Part shown: piece by piece, positions 6,443 through 16,996 of the stretch
How the letters are laid out: every line of letters starts with the position of its first letter
How positions within the stretch are numbered: position 1 is the stretch's first letter
Source: Chitinophagales bacterium
GTDB lineage: Bacteria > Bacteroidota > Bacteroidia > Chitinophagales > Chitinophagaceae
Direction: 5' to 3'
NCBI GenBank assembly: GCA_013297995.1
Contig: JAAFJB010000028.1
Coordinates: 1-34,261, forward strand
Length of the DNA stretch: 34,261 nucleotides
The notes under the pieces: model-generated
Told to the model about the DNA's origin: nothing
Seen by the model: only the letters and a program-made list of their open reading frames with translations
Database searches by the model: none
Position numbers and translations under genes: made by a program

Positions 6443-7177
6443 TTATATGCCCGCCATATTACCTCTTTCAGCCACAAAATTCCAGTTTACTATATTCCAC
6501 CAATTGGCAATATAATCTGCTCTTTTATTTTGGTATTTTAGGTAATAAGCGTGTTCCCAAATATCCAAGCCCAACAAGGGTATTCCTTTAACTTCTGCAA
6601 TATTCATAAGTGGATTATCTTGATTGGGTGTGGAGCAAACTACTAGTTTTTGATTTTCAGTCTGAACCAGCCAAGCCCAGCCGCTTCCGAATCTGTTTTT
6701 GCCTGCATCTGTAAACTGTGTTTTAAAGGCTTCGAATGATCCAAACGATTGTGTAATGGCATTGGCTAATTTTACAGGAAGGTTGGTGGTTCCTTCTTGC
6801 ATACACTGCCAAAAAAATTCATGGTTATAGTGACCGCCACCATTGTTGCGAACTTTAGCAGAATAGTTAGTGATATTTTTCAGCAGATCTTCTAAAGAAA
6901 GTTTTGATGTATCTATTTTTTCGGCTGCACAGGCATCCGCTAAATTTTTAGCATAAGCTGCTGCGTGTTTGCTGTAATGAATTTCCATAGTTGCCGCATC
7001 TATAAATGGCTCTAAAGCTTTGTAATTATAAGGGAGCTTTTTTTGCGTATAGCCAATCAATGGTAATCTGCGAGCTGCATTTGTTACCGCAGGCAGCATT
7101 GCTAAACCAAGTCCTGTAGTGATGCACAGGGTACTTGTATTTTTTAAAAAAGACCTTCTTGATGAATTAACGTTCAT
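6443..7177 (-). CDS. Tat-exported Fe/Mn superoxide dismutase
   Basis: A 244-residue superoxide dismutase with an N-terminal twin-arginine signal (S-R-R-S-F-L-K at residues 6-12, then a hydrophobic stretch to about residue 34), so it should act in the periplasm with metal inserted before export. The mature part has the Fe/Mn ligands H67, H119 (in GGGHYNHEFFW), D205 and H209 (LGLDIWEHAYYLKY). The GGH..NH form and DIWEHAYY lean toward Mn or cambialistic use; this is a family-based judgement. Its start overlaps the end of the lptF/G-like gene by 11 nt, so the two are translated from one message. An export signal on a SOD is less common than the cytosolic form. Confidence 0.93.
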   Translation of the reverse strand: MNVNSSRRSFLKNTSTLCITTGLGLAMLPAVTNAARRLPLIGYTQKKLPYNYKALEPFIDAATMEIHYSKHAAAYAKNLADACAAEKIDTSKLSLEDLLKNITNYSAKVRNNGGGHYNHEFFWQCMQEGTTNLPVKLANAITQSFGSFEAFKTQFTDAGKNRFGSGWAWLVQTENQKLVVCSTPNQDNPLMNIAEVKGIPLLGLDIWEHAYYLKYQNKRADYIANWWNIVNWNFVAERGNMAGI

Positions 7178-8606
7178 GGCTTTTATTTTTTTTGAAGGTA
7201 ACTAAAAATACACGAAGCTTTTTATAAGCTCTATAATAAAACTCACGATTAAATAACTGGGAATCGCCCATTGCTTTATACGTAAGAAAAACGCCTATGG
7301 GAATGAGTACAAAGGTAGAAAGCCACATTCCTGCAAGTGGATTGGTTTGTCCCGACTTTACAAATTTTTCTCCAAAAGTGTTGAAGAGGTGAAAAACCAC
7401 AAAGAATATGATGGCAAACACAAGTGGGGTTCCTAGTCCCCCTTTTCTAATAATAGAACCTAATGGTGCGCCAATTAGAAACAGTACTAAACAAGCGGCA
7501 GATAAAGTAAATTTTCTATGCCATTCAATTTCGTGTAATTCTAAGGAAGCCAGTTTTTCTGTTTGATCGGTTGCCATAACATGTATGGTGCCTTTAACGG
7601 TTGCCAGTTGATTGGCTGCTGCATCAATTAAAAACTGGTTAATGCTATCACTAAACAATTGAGCAGGGGTGGTTTTGGGGAGTGGATTTTTTACGGGTAT
7701 CCAGTTGCTGTCTTCATAACGCGCAAATCTGAGATAGGGACTCACTTCTGTTTTAGATTTTTTTAGGTAAATACTATCCGAATGTTTCAATGAGTCTATA
7801 GCCGTATTCAATTGCCGAACACTCAGCATTTTAGGGTCGTAGAAAGCACTGTCGCCCGACTTATTCATTTGAAAGCTTTTCATATCAAATACTTTCTTGT
7901 ATTCCTTAAATCCCATTCTATTGAATTCGGTATTGGTTACATTTCTCACCCCTTTTTCTTGGTAACGCCAGCCATCAATAAGAATAAATTCTAGAAAGCG
8001 TTTATCAGGTGTAAGTCGCATGATTCCCCTATCGGCAATCAATATATTGTCTTGTAATGAATATACTTTTTCAAAAATTACTACATCATGAACAATGCTA
8101 TCGTTCTTTTCTTTTCTCCCCAGTTTAATAATATAACCATCTATCTTATCATAGAAAACACCTTCTTTAATATGCACGGAAGGCTTCGAAACAATGATAT
8201 CATATTTAAGGGATGCTAATTTTAATTGGGTAACGGGAATAATATTATTGGCAAAAAGAAAGGCGAGTCCACAAATGAAAAAAGTGATAATTAATAAGGG
8301 GCGCATAAAACGAAGCAGGGGAATTCCTGCCGCCTTAATAGCTACTAGCTCAAAAGATTCTCCAAGATTGCCGAAGGTCATGATAGAAGAAAATAATAAA
8401 GCAAGCGGCAGGGCTGTTGGTACCCAAAACAAAGTTACTAGACCAATTAATTTTAAAACGGTTAGTAAGTCTAATCCCTTACCCACTAAGTCATCAATAT
8501 AAAGCCAGAAAAATTGCATGGTAAGTACAAAGAGGGATATGGCAAATGCTGCAATAAAAGGACCTATAAAAGATCGGATAATGAGTATGTCGAGTTTTTT
8601 TATCAC
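7167..8606 (-). CDS. LptF/LptG-family permease
   Basis: A 479-residue member of the YjgP/YjgQ family, the membrane components of the LPS transport ABC exporter (LptB2FG). Three or four N-terminal transmembrane helices (residues about 12-125), a large periplasmic beta-jellyroll region (about 130-365) and three C-terminal helices (about 370-455) match the family. The product is longer than E. coli LptF/LptG (about 360), because the periplasmic domain is enlarged, which is usual in Bacteroidota. The start is a GTG at 8606; no ATG is available nearby and the next gene diverges 22 nt away. It overlaps the SOD gene downstream by 11 nt. Assignment to F or G is not possible by eye. Confidence 0.87.
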   Translation of the reverse strand: MIKKLDILIIRSFIGPFIAAFAISLFVLTMQFFWLYIDDLVGKGLDLLTVLKLIGLVTLFWVPTALPLALLFSSIMTFGNLGESFELVAIKAAGIPLLRFMRPLLIITFFICGLAFLFANNIIPVTQLKLASLKYDIIVSKPSVHIKEGVFYDKIDGYIIKLGRKEKNDSIVHDVVIFEKVYSLQDNILIADRGIMRLTPDKRFLEFILIDGWRYQEKGVRNVTNTEFNRMGFKEYKKVFDMKSFQMNKSGDSAFYDPKMLSVRQLNTAIDSLKHSDSIYLKKSKTEVSPYLRFARYEDSNWIPVKNPLPKTTPAQLFSDSINQFLIDAAANQLATVKGTIHVMATDQTEKLASLELHEIEWHRKFTLSAACLVLFLIGAPLGSIIRKGGLGTPLVFAIIFFVVFHLFNTFGEKFVKSGQTNPLAGMWLSTFVLIPIGVFLTYKAMGDSQLFNREFYYRAYKKLRVFLVTFKKNKSHER

Positions 8607-8628
8607 TTTGCTTTCTTAATATTGCGTT

Positions 8629-9246
8629 ATGAGCGCTGCAAAAGTAACACTTTCGCCAAAGGAACTGGAATTGGTAAATAATGCTGACTGGATTTTAACA
8701 AAGAACCTGATTATTGAGAAGGTGTACCAGCTTTTTGGGGTAGTGGGAAATCGGTTTCTACTAGATTTTGCCAAATATCCAGCACTTGCCAATGCAACAA
8801 TTTTTACCCCATCGCCCAAAATAGCTAAGGGAGAACAATACTTGCAATTGCCCTATGTAATGCTAGATTATCCTCGTTTGTTTACGGAGACAGCTATTTT
8901 TGCTATTCGAAGCTTTTTCTGGTGGGGTAACCACTGCAGCATTCATTTGGTATTAAAAGGGGAGTGGCTAGCGCAGTATGGCCCTTCTATTGATAAATAT
9001 TTTCAGTTATATGGAAAATATGCAGAAGAAACCAAAGACTGGTATATTGGAGTGGGATCTGATCCTTGGCAGCATCATTTTAATAGGGACAATTATATAA
9101 GAATGGCCGATTGGAATGGGTATAGTGTAACCCAACTGCCTTTTTTAAAATTGGCAAAAAAAATCCCACTCGAAGAGTGGGAAGATATAGATGCGTTTAT
9201 GATTCATAATTTTAATAAAATGCTTCTCATGCTAACTGAATATTAA
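8629..9246 (+). CDS. Conserved hypothetical protein
   Basis: A 205-residue protein that I do not recognise as a named family. It has no signal peptide or membrane segment, is rich in aromatic residues (FFWWGNHCSIHLVLKGEWL, DWYIGVGSDPWQHHF), and starts with MSAAKVTLSPKELELVNNADWILTKN. It looks like a soluble globular protein of the kind often conserved within Chitinophagaceae. It diverges from the lptF/G-like gene with only 22 nt between starts and meets the START-like gene tail to tail, the two stop codons sharing bases within TTAA at 9243-9246. Confidence 0.75.
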   Translation: MSAAKVTLSPKELELVNNADWILTKNLIIEKVYQLFGVVGNRFLLDFAKYPALANATIFTPSPKIAKGEQYLQLPYVMLDYPRLFTETAIFAIRSFFWWGNHCSIHLVLKGEWLAQYGPSIDKYFQLYGKYAEETKDWYIGVGSDPWQHHFNRDNYIRMADWNGYSVTQLPFLKLAKKIPLEEWEDIDAFMIHNFNKMLLMLTEY

Positions 9247-9626
9247 GCTCCTAATCTATGAAATAACTCCTTTACTTGGTATTCCCACAGTTGACTTTGG
9301 TCTTTTATTTCAGCTTTTTCTGCATAGTCTTTAATTACCAGAATGGTTTGATTGGAGATTTCTGTTTTTTCAATACAGAACTCAAAATATTCGTGCTTTT
9401 CGGTATGCAGCCAGTGAAATCGAATGAATTTGTTCTCGTCTTTATCTAATATTTCTGCTTTTTCAGGTACTCCGCCATCCCAAGAGAAGCTGAATACATT
9501 CTCCCACTCGTCTACTTTATCTGCAAACCACTCTTGTAAACCAGTTGGTGTGGCTAAAAATTCGTATAAAATAACTGGAGAACATCTAACGGGGAACTCA
9601 AGTGTGAATAATTGTTTCTTGCTCAT
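9243..9626 (-). CDS. START-like domain protein (SRPBCC fold)
   Basis: A 127-residue protein of the START-like/SRPBCC superfamily, similar to the Bacteroidota START_2 group. The N-terminal LEFPVRCSPVILYEFLATPTGLQEWFADKV is the typical opening strand and helix, and the rest alternates strands ending in a long C-terminal helix. The fold makes a hydrophobic pocket for lipids or other small ligands; no ligand can be assigned. A promoter-like element lies 31-61 nt upstream. The gene is convergent with the hypothetical gene at 8629-9246 and their stops overlap. Confidence 0.8.
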   Translation of the reverse strand: MSKKQLFTLEFPVRCSPVILYEFLATPTGLQEWFADKVDEWENVFSFSWDGGVPEKAEILDKDENKFIRFHWLHTEKHEYFEFCIEKTEISNQTILVIKDYAEKAEIKDQSQLWEYQVKELFHRLGA

Positions 9627-9656
9627 TAACTATACTTTTACCTATAATGGTGCGTG

Positions 9657-9687
9657 CAATAATATTAAATAAAAGCTATCCTCCAAA
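9657..9687 (-). promoter_or_regulatory. Bacteroidota-type promoter for the START-like gene
   Basis: On the minus strand TTTG (9687-9684) is followed after 19 nt by TATTATTG (9664-9657), one base off the -7 consensus TAnnTTTG. The position implies a short leader of about 20-25 nt before the ATG at 9626. Confidence 0.5.
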
Positions 9688-9995
9688 TGTTTTTTTTCAT
9701 TTCTCGTTAAATGGTTGTATAGCACTATAAATGGCAGGATAAATATTGTGCTAAAATGCTGTAAATCAGTATTTTTTTATTTTTTAGCTCCTAGAAACAA
9801 ATTTGTTAAAGTTCAAAATGCTATTCTTAAACCTACTCGTAAAACTGCAAAGCAGGTAAACCATTTTGTTAATTGTATTTCTTTAGCCAGTTTAGTAAAT
9901 AGTAGCGTTTAGCCTTTTATAATTTTCAAAGCAATTTTGGACTGCTACTGAGTAATCTGCTTCGTTTCTAACTATCGCAACTTCTATTCTATACA
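9688..9995. other. Intergenic stretch without a convincing gene
   Basis: This AT-rich stretch between the START-like gene and ffh has no reading frame with protein-like composition and a good start. It holds an inverted repeat TAGCAC 9720-9725 / GTGCTA 9748-9753 followed at once by a terminator-like hairpin, so a small RNA ending near 9778 is possible but not shown. The remainder up to the ffh promoter shows nothing I can support. Confidence 0.4.
9753..9778 (+). terminator. Terminator-like hairpin in the ffh upstream region
   Basis: AAAATGCTG (9753-9761) pairs with CAGTATTTT (9767-9775; one G-T pair), loop TAAAT, followed by more T. Only the inner TGCTG/CAGTA part is GC-containing, so the hairpin is weak. 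No + strand gene ends just upstream, which is why a small RNA is a possible explanation. Confidence 0.35.
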
Positions 9996-10025
9996 TTTAA
10001 CTCAGAATGCTTCTTTGTATATTTG
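9996..10025 (+). promoter_or_regulatory. Bacteroidota-type promoter for ffh
   Basis: TATATTTG at 10018-10025 matches the -7 consensus TAnnTTTG exactly. The -33 region 9996-9999 reads TTTA, one base off TTTG, with 18 nt of spacing. Transcription would start near 10031, some 23 nt before the ffh ATG. Confidence 0.55.
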
Positions 10026-10053
10026 CAATTCTTTCAATAAAATGGGTTAAACT

Positions 10054-11376
10054 ATGTTCAATAATTTATCAGAAAAATTAGAGTCGGCATTCAAGAACTT
10101 AAAAGGGGAGTCGAGAATTAATGATCTAAATATAGCCAATACGCTTAAAGACATTAGAAGGGCATTATTAGATGCGGATGTGAATTTTAAAATAGCCAAA
10201 GAGTTTACAGATAAAGTAAAGGATAAAGCAGTAGGTGAAAAAGTAATCAATGCCATTAGTCCCGGACAATTGATGGTAAAAATTGTGCAAGATGAATTGA
10301 CCCAATTAATGGGGGGTAAGGAAGCTGCATTTGAATTAAATGGCAACCCAGCGGTTATATTGGTGGCTGGTTTGCAGGGAAGTGGTAAAACCACTTTTAC
10401 AGGTAAGCTGGCGCAGTATTTAAAAACCAAAAAAGGGAAATCGCCACTGTTGGTTGCAGCAGATATTTATCGCCCTGCGGCTATTGACCAACTTACGGTA
10501 TTGGCAGAACAAATTGGTGTAAGTATTTATAGTGAGCGCGAAAATAAAGATGCAGTTTCCATTGCGTTGAATGCCATTAAAGAGGCGAAATCTACCAATA
10601 AAAATGTAGTAATAATTGATACTGCAGGTCGCTTGGCGGTGGATGAAGTAATGATGACCGAAGTGGCCAATATAAAGAAAGCGGTAAATCCTACTGAAGT
10701 ACTGTTTGTGGTAGATTCAATGACGGGTCAGGATGCCGTAAATACCGCTAAAGTGTTCAATGATCGGCTTGACTTTTCTGGTGTAGTACTCACCAAATTA
10801 GATGGTGATACCCGAGGAGGTGCTGCCTTATCTATTAAATATACGGTAGATAAGCCCATTAAATTCATGAGTAGTGGGGAGAAAATGGATACATTGGATG
10901 TGTTTTACCCCGAAAGGATGGCACAGCGTATTTTAGGAATGGGTGATATTACCAGTTTGGTAGAAAAAGCACAGGCGCAATATGATGAAGTGGCCGCTAG
11001 GAAATTAGAGAAGAAAATCAGGAAAAATCAATTTGACTTTCAGGATTTTATGGATCAACTTCAGCAGATTAAGAAAATGGGAAATTTGAAAGATTTGATG
11101 GGAATGATTCCAGGCGTAGGAAAGGCAGTAAAAGATGTTGATATAAACGATGATTCATTTAAAGGTATTGAAGCCATGATAAGTTCTATGACTCCCTTTG
11201 AGAGAGCCAATCCAGACGCACTTAGCCAAAGTAGAAGATCTAGAATTGCCAAAGGCAGTGGAAAAGACATCCAAGAAGTGAATGCTTTTATGAAGCAGTT
11301 TGAGCAAATGAAGCAGATGATGAAAATGATGAATAATATGCCAATGGGGGGAAAATTTCCAGGAATGAAACGATAA
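10054..11376 (+). CDS. ffh: Signal recognition particle protein Ffh
   Basis: The SRP54 GTPase binds 4.5S RNA and signal sequences and delivers ribosomes to FtsY at the membrane. The 440-residue product has an N domain (1-90), a G domain with P-loop GLQGSGKTT, DTAGRL and TKLDGDTRGGAAL, and a methionine-rich M domain from about residue 325. The motif SRRSRIAKGSG is the RNA-binding helix-turn, and the end KQMMKMMNNMPMGGKFPGM shows the methionine bristles. Length and order are standard. A good promoter precedes it, and rpsP follows 102 nt downstream with its own promoter. Confidence 0.97.
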   Translation: MFNNLSEKLESAFKNLKGESRINDLNIANTLKDIRRALLDADVNFKIAKEFTDKVKDKAVGEKVINAISPGQLMVKIVQDELTQLMGGKEAAFELNGNPAVILVAGLQGSGKTTFTGKLAQYLKTKKGKSPLLVAADIYRPAAIDQLTVLAEQIGVSIYSERENKDAVSIALNAIKEAKSTNKNVVIIDTAGRLAVDEVMMTEVANIKKAVNPTEVLFVVDSMTGQDAVNTAKVFNDRLDFSGVVLTKLDGDTRGGAALSIKYTVDKPIKFMSSGEKMDTLDVFYPERMAQRILGMGDITSLVEKAQAQYDEVAARKLEKKIRKNQFDFQDFMDQLQQIKKMGNLKDLMGMIPGVGKAVKDVDINDDSFKGIEAMISSMTPFERANPDALSQSRRSRIAKGSGKDIQEVNAFMKQFEQMKQMMKMMNNMPMGGKFPGMKR

Positions 11377-11411
11377 GTGTTAAAAATGAATTTTTTATAA
11401 ATAGATTTATA

Positions 11412-11419
11412 TACATTTG
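11412..11419 (+). promoter_or_regulatory. -7 element upstream of rpsP
   Basis: TACATTTG is an exact match to TAnnTTTG, 59 nt before the rpsP ATG. The -33 region is a run of T without a clear TTTG. It suggests rpsP can be transcribed independently of ffh. Confidence 0.5.
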
Positions 11420-11478
11420 CAATCCAGTTTATACTGGAATTAACCCTATTTAATAAAGCCTTTAAATTTCTATTTATC

Positions 11479-11952
11479 ATGGCAGTAAAAATGAGACTTC
11501 AAAGACATGGAAGTAAAAAACGTCCATTCTACTTTATCGTTGTAGCAGATGGTCGTGCACCCAGAGATGGTAAATTCATCCAAAAAATTGGAACTTACAA
11601 CCCATTAACCGTTCCTGCAACCATTCAATTAGACCGTCAAAAAGCATTAGAGTGGCTCAATAAAGGAGCACAACCTACGGATACGGTTCGCAGAATCCTT
11701 TCTTTTAAAGGGGTATTGTACCTGAAACACCTTTTACGTGGTGTTAAAATGGGATTGTTTGATGATGCAGCAGCAATGACCAAGTTTCAAGAGTGGCATA
11801 ATGAGCATGAAGCTACTATCACTCGCAGGAATGATGAACATAGAAACAAACAACGCGCTAAAAAAGTGTATGTTCCTATTGTTAAAAAAGTAGAAGTGAA
11901 AGAAGAAGTGGCCGCCCCTGCTGAAGACAATTCAGCACCTGCAGAAGCCTAA
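11479..11952 (+). CDS. rpsP: 30S ribosomal protein S16
   Basis: A 157-residue S16. The first 80-90 residues are the conserved core ([26 protein letters not shown], then [13 protein letters not shown]). The remainder is a basic, then acidic/alanine-rich tail ending [10 protein letters not shown], an extension typical of Bacteroidota S16 compared with the 82-residue E. coli protein. It assembles early into the 30S body. rimM, its usual neighbour, follows after a hairpin terminator. Confidence 0.97.
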   Translation: MAVKMRLQRHGSKKRPFYFIVVADGRAPRDGKFIQKIGTYNPLTVPATIQLDRQKALEWLNKGAQPTDTVRRILSFKGVLYLKHLLRGVKMGLFDDAAAMTKFQEWHNEHEATITRRNDEHRNKQRAKKVYVPIVKKVEVKEEVAAPAEDNSAPAEA

Positions 11953-11971
11953 TTTTTTTTGATAAACTTAT

Positions 11972-12008
11972 AAAATGGGTTCGGTCTTTTCCGAGCCCAT
12001 TTTTATTT
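11972..12008 (+). terminator. Intrinsic terminator between rpsP and rimM
   Basis: ATGGGTTCGG (11975-11984) pairs with CCGAGCCCAT (11991-12000; one G-T pair) with a 6-nt loop, extended by A-T pairs and followed by TTTTATTT. It lies only 24 nt before rimM, so it may limit read-through from rpsP into rimM. Confidence 0.8.
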
Positions 12009-12031
12009 AAAAGAAGGTTAATCCAAATACA

Positions 12032-12550
12032 ATGACTGATTATATTCACATCGGAAAAATAGTAGCCGCTTTTGGTGTAAAAGGAGAGTTGATATTAAAG
12101 CATTCTCTGGGAAAAAAAACAATGCTGAAAGGGGTTGCAGCCCTATTTGTAGAAGAAGTAAAGGGTTCATTTATTCCTTACTTTATAGAAAGTTCCAAAG
12201 CAAAAGACGGCGAAGAAATATATATTAAGTTAGAAGGAATTAACAGCAAGGAAGCAGCGGTAAGATTTCATACCAAACCGGTGTGGTTGCTAGACGCTGA
12301 CTTTAGAAAGTTGGCAGGAAAAGATGCGCCTATTTCATTGTTAGGCTATGAGATTATTACTGATGAAGATGAGAATTTGGGGCCTATAGAAGAAGTAATA
12401 GAACAACCACATCAAGTATTGCTGAGAATATCACTGGATGGCAAGGAAGCGTTGATTCCACTTCACGCGGAAACATTGGATAAGATTGATCGGGCTGCCA
12501 AAAAATTATATATTATTCTGCCTGATGGTTTGTTAGATATTTATCGATAA
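12032..12550 (+). CDS. rimM: Ribosome maturation factor RimM
   Basis: RimM binds S19 and assists 30S head maturation. The 172-residue product has the N-terminal RimM barrel (IHIGKIVAAFGVKGELILKH, the GxxGxxGxx-like start) and the C-terminal PRC-barrel domain (LLGYEIITDEDENLGPIEEV, LIPLHAETLDKIDRAAKKLYI, ending PDGLLDIY). Length is normal. Gene order rpsP-rimM is conserved in bacteria, though trmD is absent: the next gene is metX on the other strand, one base away. Confidence 0.95.
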   Translation: MTDYIHIGKIVAAFGVKGELILKHSLGKKTMLKGVAALFVEEVKGSFIPYFIESSKAKDGEEIYIKLEGINSKEAAVRFHTKPVWLLDADFRKLAGKDAPISLLGYEIITDEDENLGPIEEVIEQPHQVLLRISLDGKEALIPLHAETLDKIDRAAKKLYIILPDGLLDIYR

Positions 12551-12551
12551 A

Positions 12552-13550
12552 CTACTTGCTTAAGAAATTACCAACTGCATCATTAATGGCTTTATGCTCT
12601 AACAAAAATCCATCATGACCGTAAGAAGAAGTAATAATGGAGAGACTTGCAGATGCAATATTTTCCGCTAAAAACGCTTGTTCTTGTACGGGAAATAATT
12701 CATCCGATTCAATGGCAATTACCAAGGTTTTAGCACTTATATTCTGCAGCGCGGCAACTGCGGAAATCCTTTCTCTTCCTACATTATGTGAGTCCATGCT
12801 CTTGCTCAAAAACCAATAACTATAGGCATTAAAACGATCGGCTAATTTTTTGCCTTGGTAGCGCTGATAGCTAATGGCGTTCTTATGGTTGTCAATTGCA
12901 GTTTGGTTGTACATGGTATAGTTTCGGTAACTTAATAAGGCAATACTGCGCGCAAGTTGCAACCCACTCTTTCCATCATTTTCAGTACCTGTAAGCCAGC
13001 TTGGATCCTGCTCTATTGCCCATCGTTGACTTTCATTGTAGGCCATACCCCATTGGCTATGTTGCGCGTTGGTAGCTATGGGAATAATATGGTTGAATAA
13101 ATTTGGTGCTTCAATGGCCCATTCAAGTAGTTGTTGTCCGCCCATAGAACCCCCTATTCCAATCTCAATTTTCTGTATGCCTAAATATTTTCTTAAAAAA
13201 TCGTAGCTGCGAATCATATCCCTCGTAGTAAACTGAGGAAAATGGTTCAGGTAAGCTTGTTGTGTATCGGGATTAATATCTGTAGGAGCAATACTACCGT
13301 AACAACTACCCGGCATATTTACACATATAATAAAATAATCGTTGGGATTAATGAGGCAGTTCTTACCTACAACGCCCGGCCACCATTCGGTAGGATCGCT
13401 GTTGGCAGTGAGGGCATGAAAAACCCAAGCCACATTGGTACCCGCAGCATTTAGCTCACCAAAATAATGGTAAGCTAAATGCAGTTGGGGAAGCCATTCA
13501 CCGTTTTCTAGTTTAAATATTTCTTTGTGCGTAAAAACTGCATCACTCAT
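12552..13550 (-). CDS. metX: Homoserine O-acetyltransferase
   Basis: Transfers acetyl from acetyl-CoA to homoserine, giving the substrate for the MetY enzyme encoded just upstream. It is an alpha/beta hydrolase of 332 residues with nucleophile S135 in GIGGSMGGQQ, acid D283 in ESDELFP and base H312 in SSYGHDGFLLE. The segments HALTAN and NMPGSCYGSIAPTD are family hallmarks. It starts 2 nt after the metY stop, so the two form an operon. Acetyl- rather than succinyl-specificity is inferred from family and partner. Confidence 0.94.
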   Translation of the reverse strand: MSDAVFTHKEIFKLENGEWLPQLHLAYHYFGELNAAGTNVAWVFHALTANSDPTEWWPGVVGKNCLINPNDYFIICVNMPGSCYGSIAPTDINPDTQQAYLNHFPQFTTRDMIRSYDFLRKYLGIQKIEIGIGGSMGGQQLLEWAIEAPNLFNHIIPIATNAQHSQWGMAYNESQRWAIEQDPSWLTGTENDGKSGLQLARSIALLSYRNYTMYNQTAIDNHKNAISYQRYQGKKLADRFNAYSYWFLSKSMDSHNVGRERISAVAALQNISAKTLVIAIESDELFPVQEQAFLAENIASASLSIITSSYGHDGFLLEHKAINDAVGNFLSK

Positions 13551-13552
13551 AC

Positions 13553-16104
<2,552 letters not shown>

Positions 16105-16167
16105 TTTTTTGTGAATAGTCTACTTATTTAGTAGGAAACTATTATCTTCGTCCCTCAAATTTAAAAT

Positions 16168-16812
16168 ATGAGTTTAAGACTAGGGGATATTGCGCCCAAT
16201 TTTAAGGCACAAACAAGTAAGGGCGATATTGATTTTTATGAGTACCTCGGAAATGATTGGGGGGTTTTGTTTTCGCATCCAGCAGATTATACGCCAGTAT
16301 GTACAACCGAGCTGGGCAAAACGGCTACATTACATGCAGAATTTGAAAAACGCAATGTAAAAGTATTGGCATTGAGTGTAGATGGTCTAGATCGTCACGC
16401 TGGCTGGATTAATGATATCAACGAAACCCAAAATACAAGTGTTGAATTTCCTATTATAGCTGATCAAGATAAATCCATTGCCAATCAATATGGCATGATT
16501 CATCCAAATGCTTCCGAAACCTTTACGGTAAGGTCTTTATTTATTATTGGGCCAGATAAAAAAGTAAAGCTAATGATTACTTATCCTGCTTCTACTGGTA
16601 GGAATTTTTATGAAGTGTTAAGGGTAATTGATTCATTGCAGCTTACCGCTCAATATAGTGTAGCAACGCCTGCTGACTGGAAAGAGGGGGAAGACGTAAT
16701 TGTGGTTCCTGCTGTGAGTACCGAAGACGCCATTCAAAAATTCCCTAAAGGTGTTACAGTTGTGAAGCCCTACCTGCGTTATACGCCACAACCTAATTTT
16801 GAAAAAGCATAA
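16168..16812 (+). CDS. 1-Cys peroxiredoxin (Prx6 type)
   Basis: Reduces hydrogen peroxide and organic hydroperoxides. The 214-residue product has the Prx active site HPADYTPVCTTELG with peroxidatic C45, and the conserved TVRSLFIIGP arginine. C45 is the only cysteine in the protein, so the resolving thiol must come from another molecule, as in the Prx6 group. The C-terminal arm ending YLRYTPQP is characteristic. A TATCTTCG element at 16143-16150 may be the -7 box, and a strong terminator follows the gene, so it is probably monocistronic. Confidence 0.94.
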   Translation: MSLRLGDIAPNFKAQTSKGDIDFYEYLGNDWGVLFSHPADYTPVCTTELGKTATLHAEFEKRNVKVLALSVDGLDRHAGWINDINETQNTSVEFPIIADQDKSIANQYGMIHPNASETFTVRSLFIIGPDKKVKLMITYPASTGRNFYEVLRVIDSLQLTAQYSVATPADWKEGEDVIVVPAVSTEDAIQKFPKGVTVVKPYLRYTPQPNFEKA

Positions 16813-16871
16813 GCTGGTATAGCCCATATATTTTCTCATGGTTTTTCTTTTTTAAAGTTTAAGAAGAATTA

Positions 16872-16903
16872 AGCTCTTGCATTTTTATGCAGGAGCTGTT
16901 TTT
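16872..16903 (+). terminator. Intrinsic terminator after the peroxiredoxin gene
   Basis: AGCTCTTGCAT (16872-16882) pairs with ATGCAGGAGCT (16887-16897) over 11 bp with one G-T pair, a TTTT loop, and a run of T ending at 16903. Confidence 0.85.
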
Positions 16904-16996
16904 ACCTAAGACAGCTTTATAACTTTAGGATTTTTTTAATTTCTCCTTTTTTTTTACTATTTTACATTTCTGAAAAAGATTGCAGCCATACTCTTA

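Noticed and set aside
9715..9912. 65-codon + strand frame upstream of ffh
   Set aside because: TTG start, composition typical of AT-rich noncoding DNA, crosses a terminator-like hairpin, and no recognisable motif.
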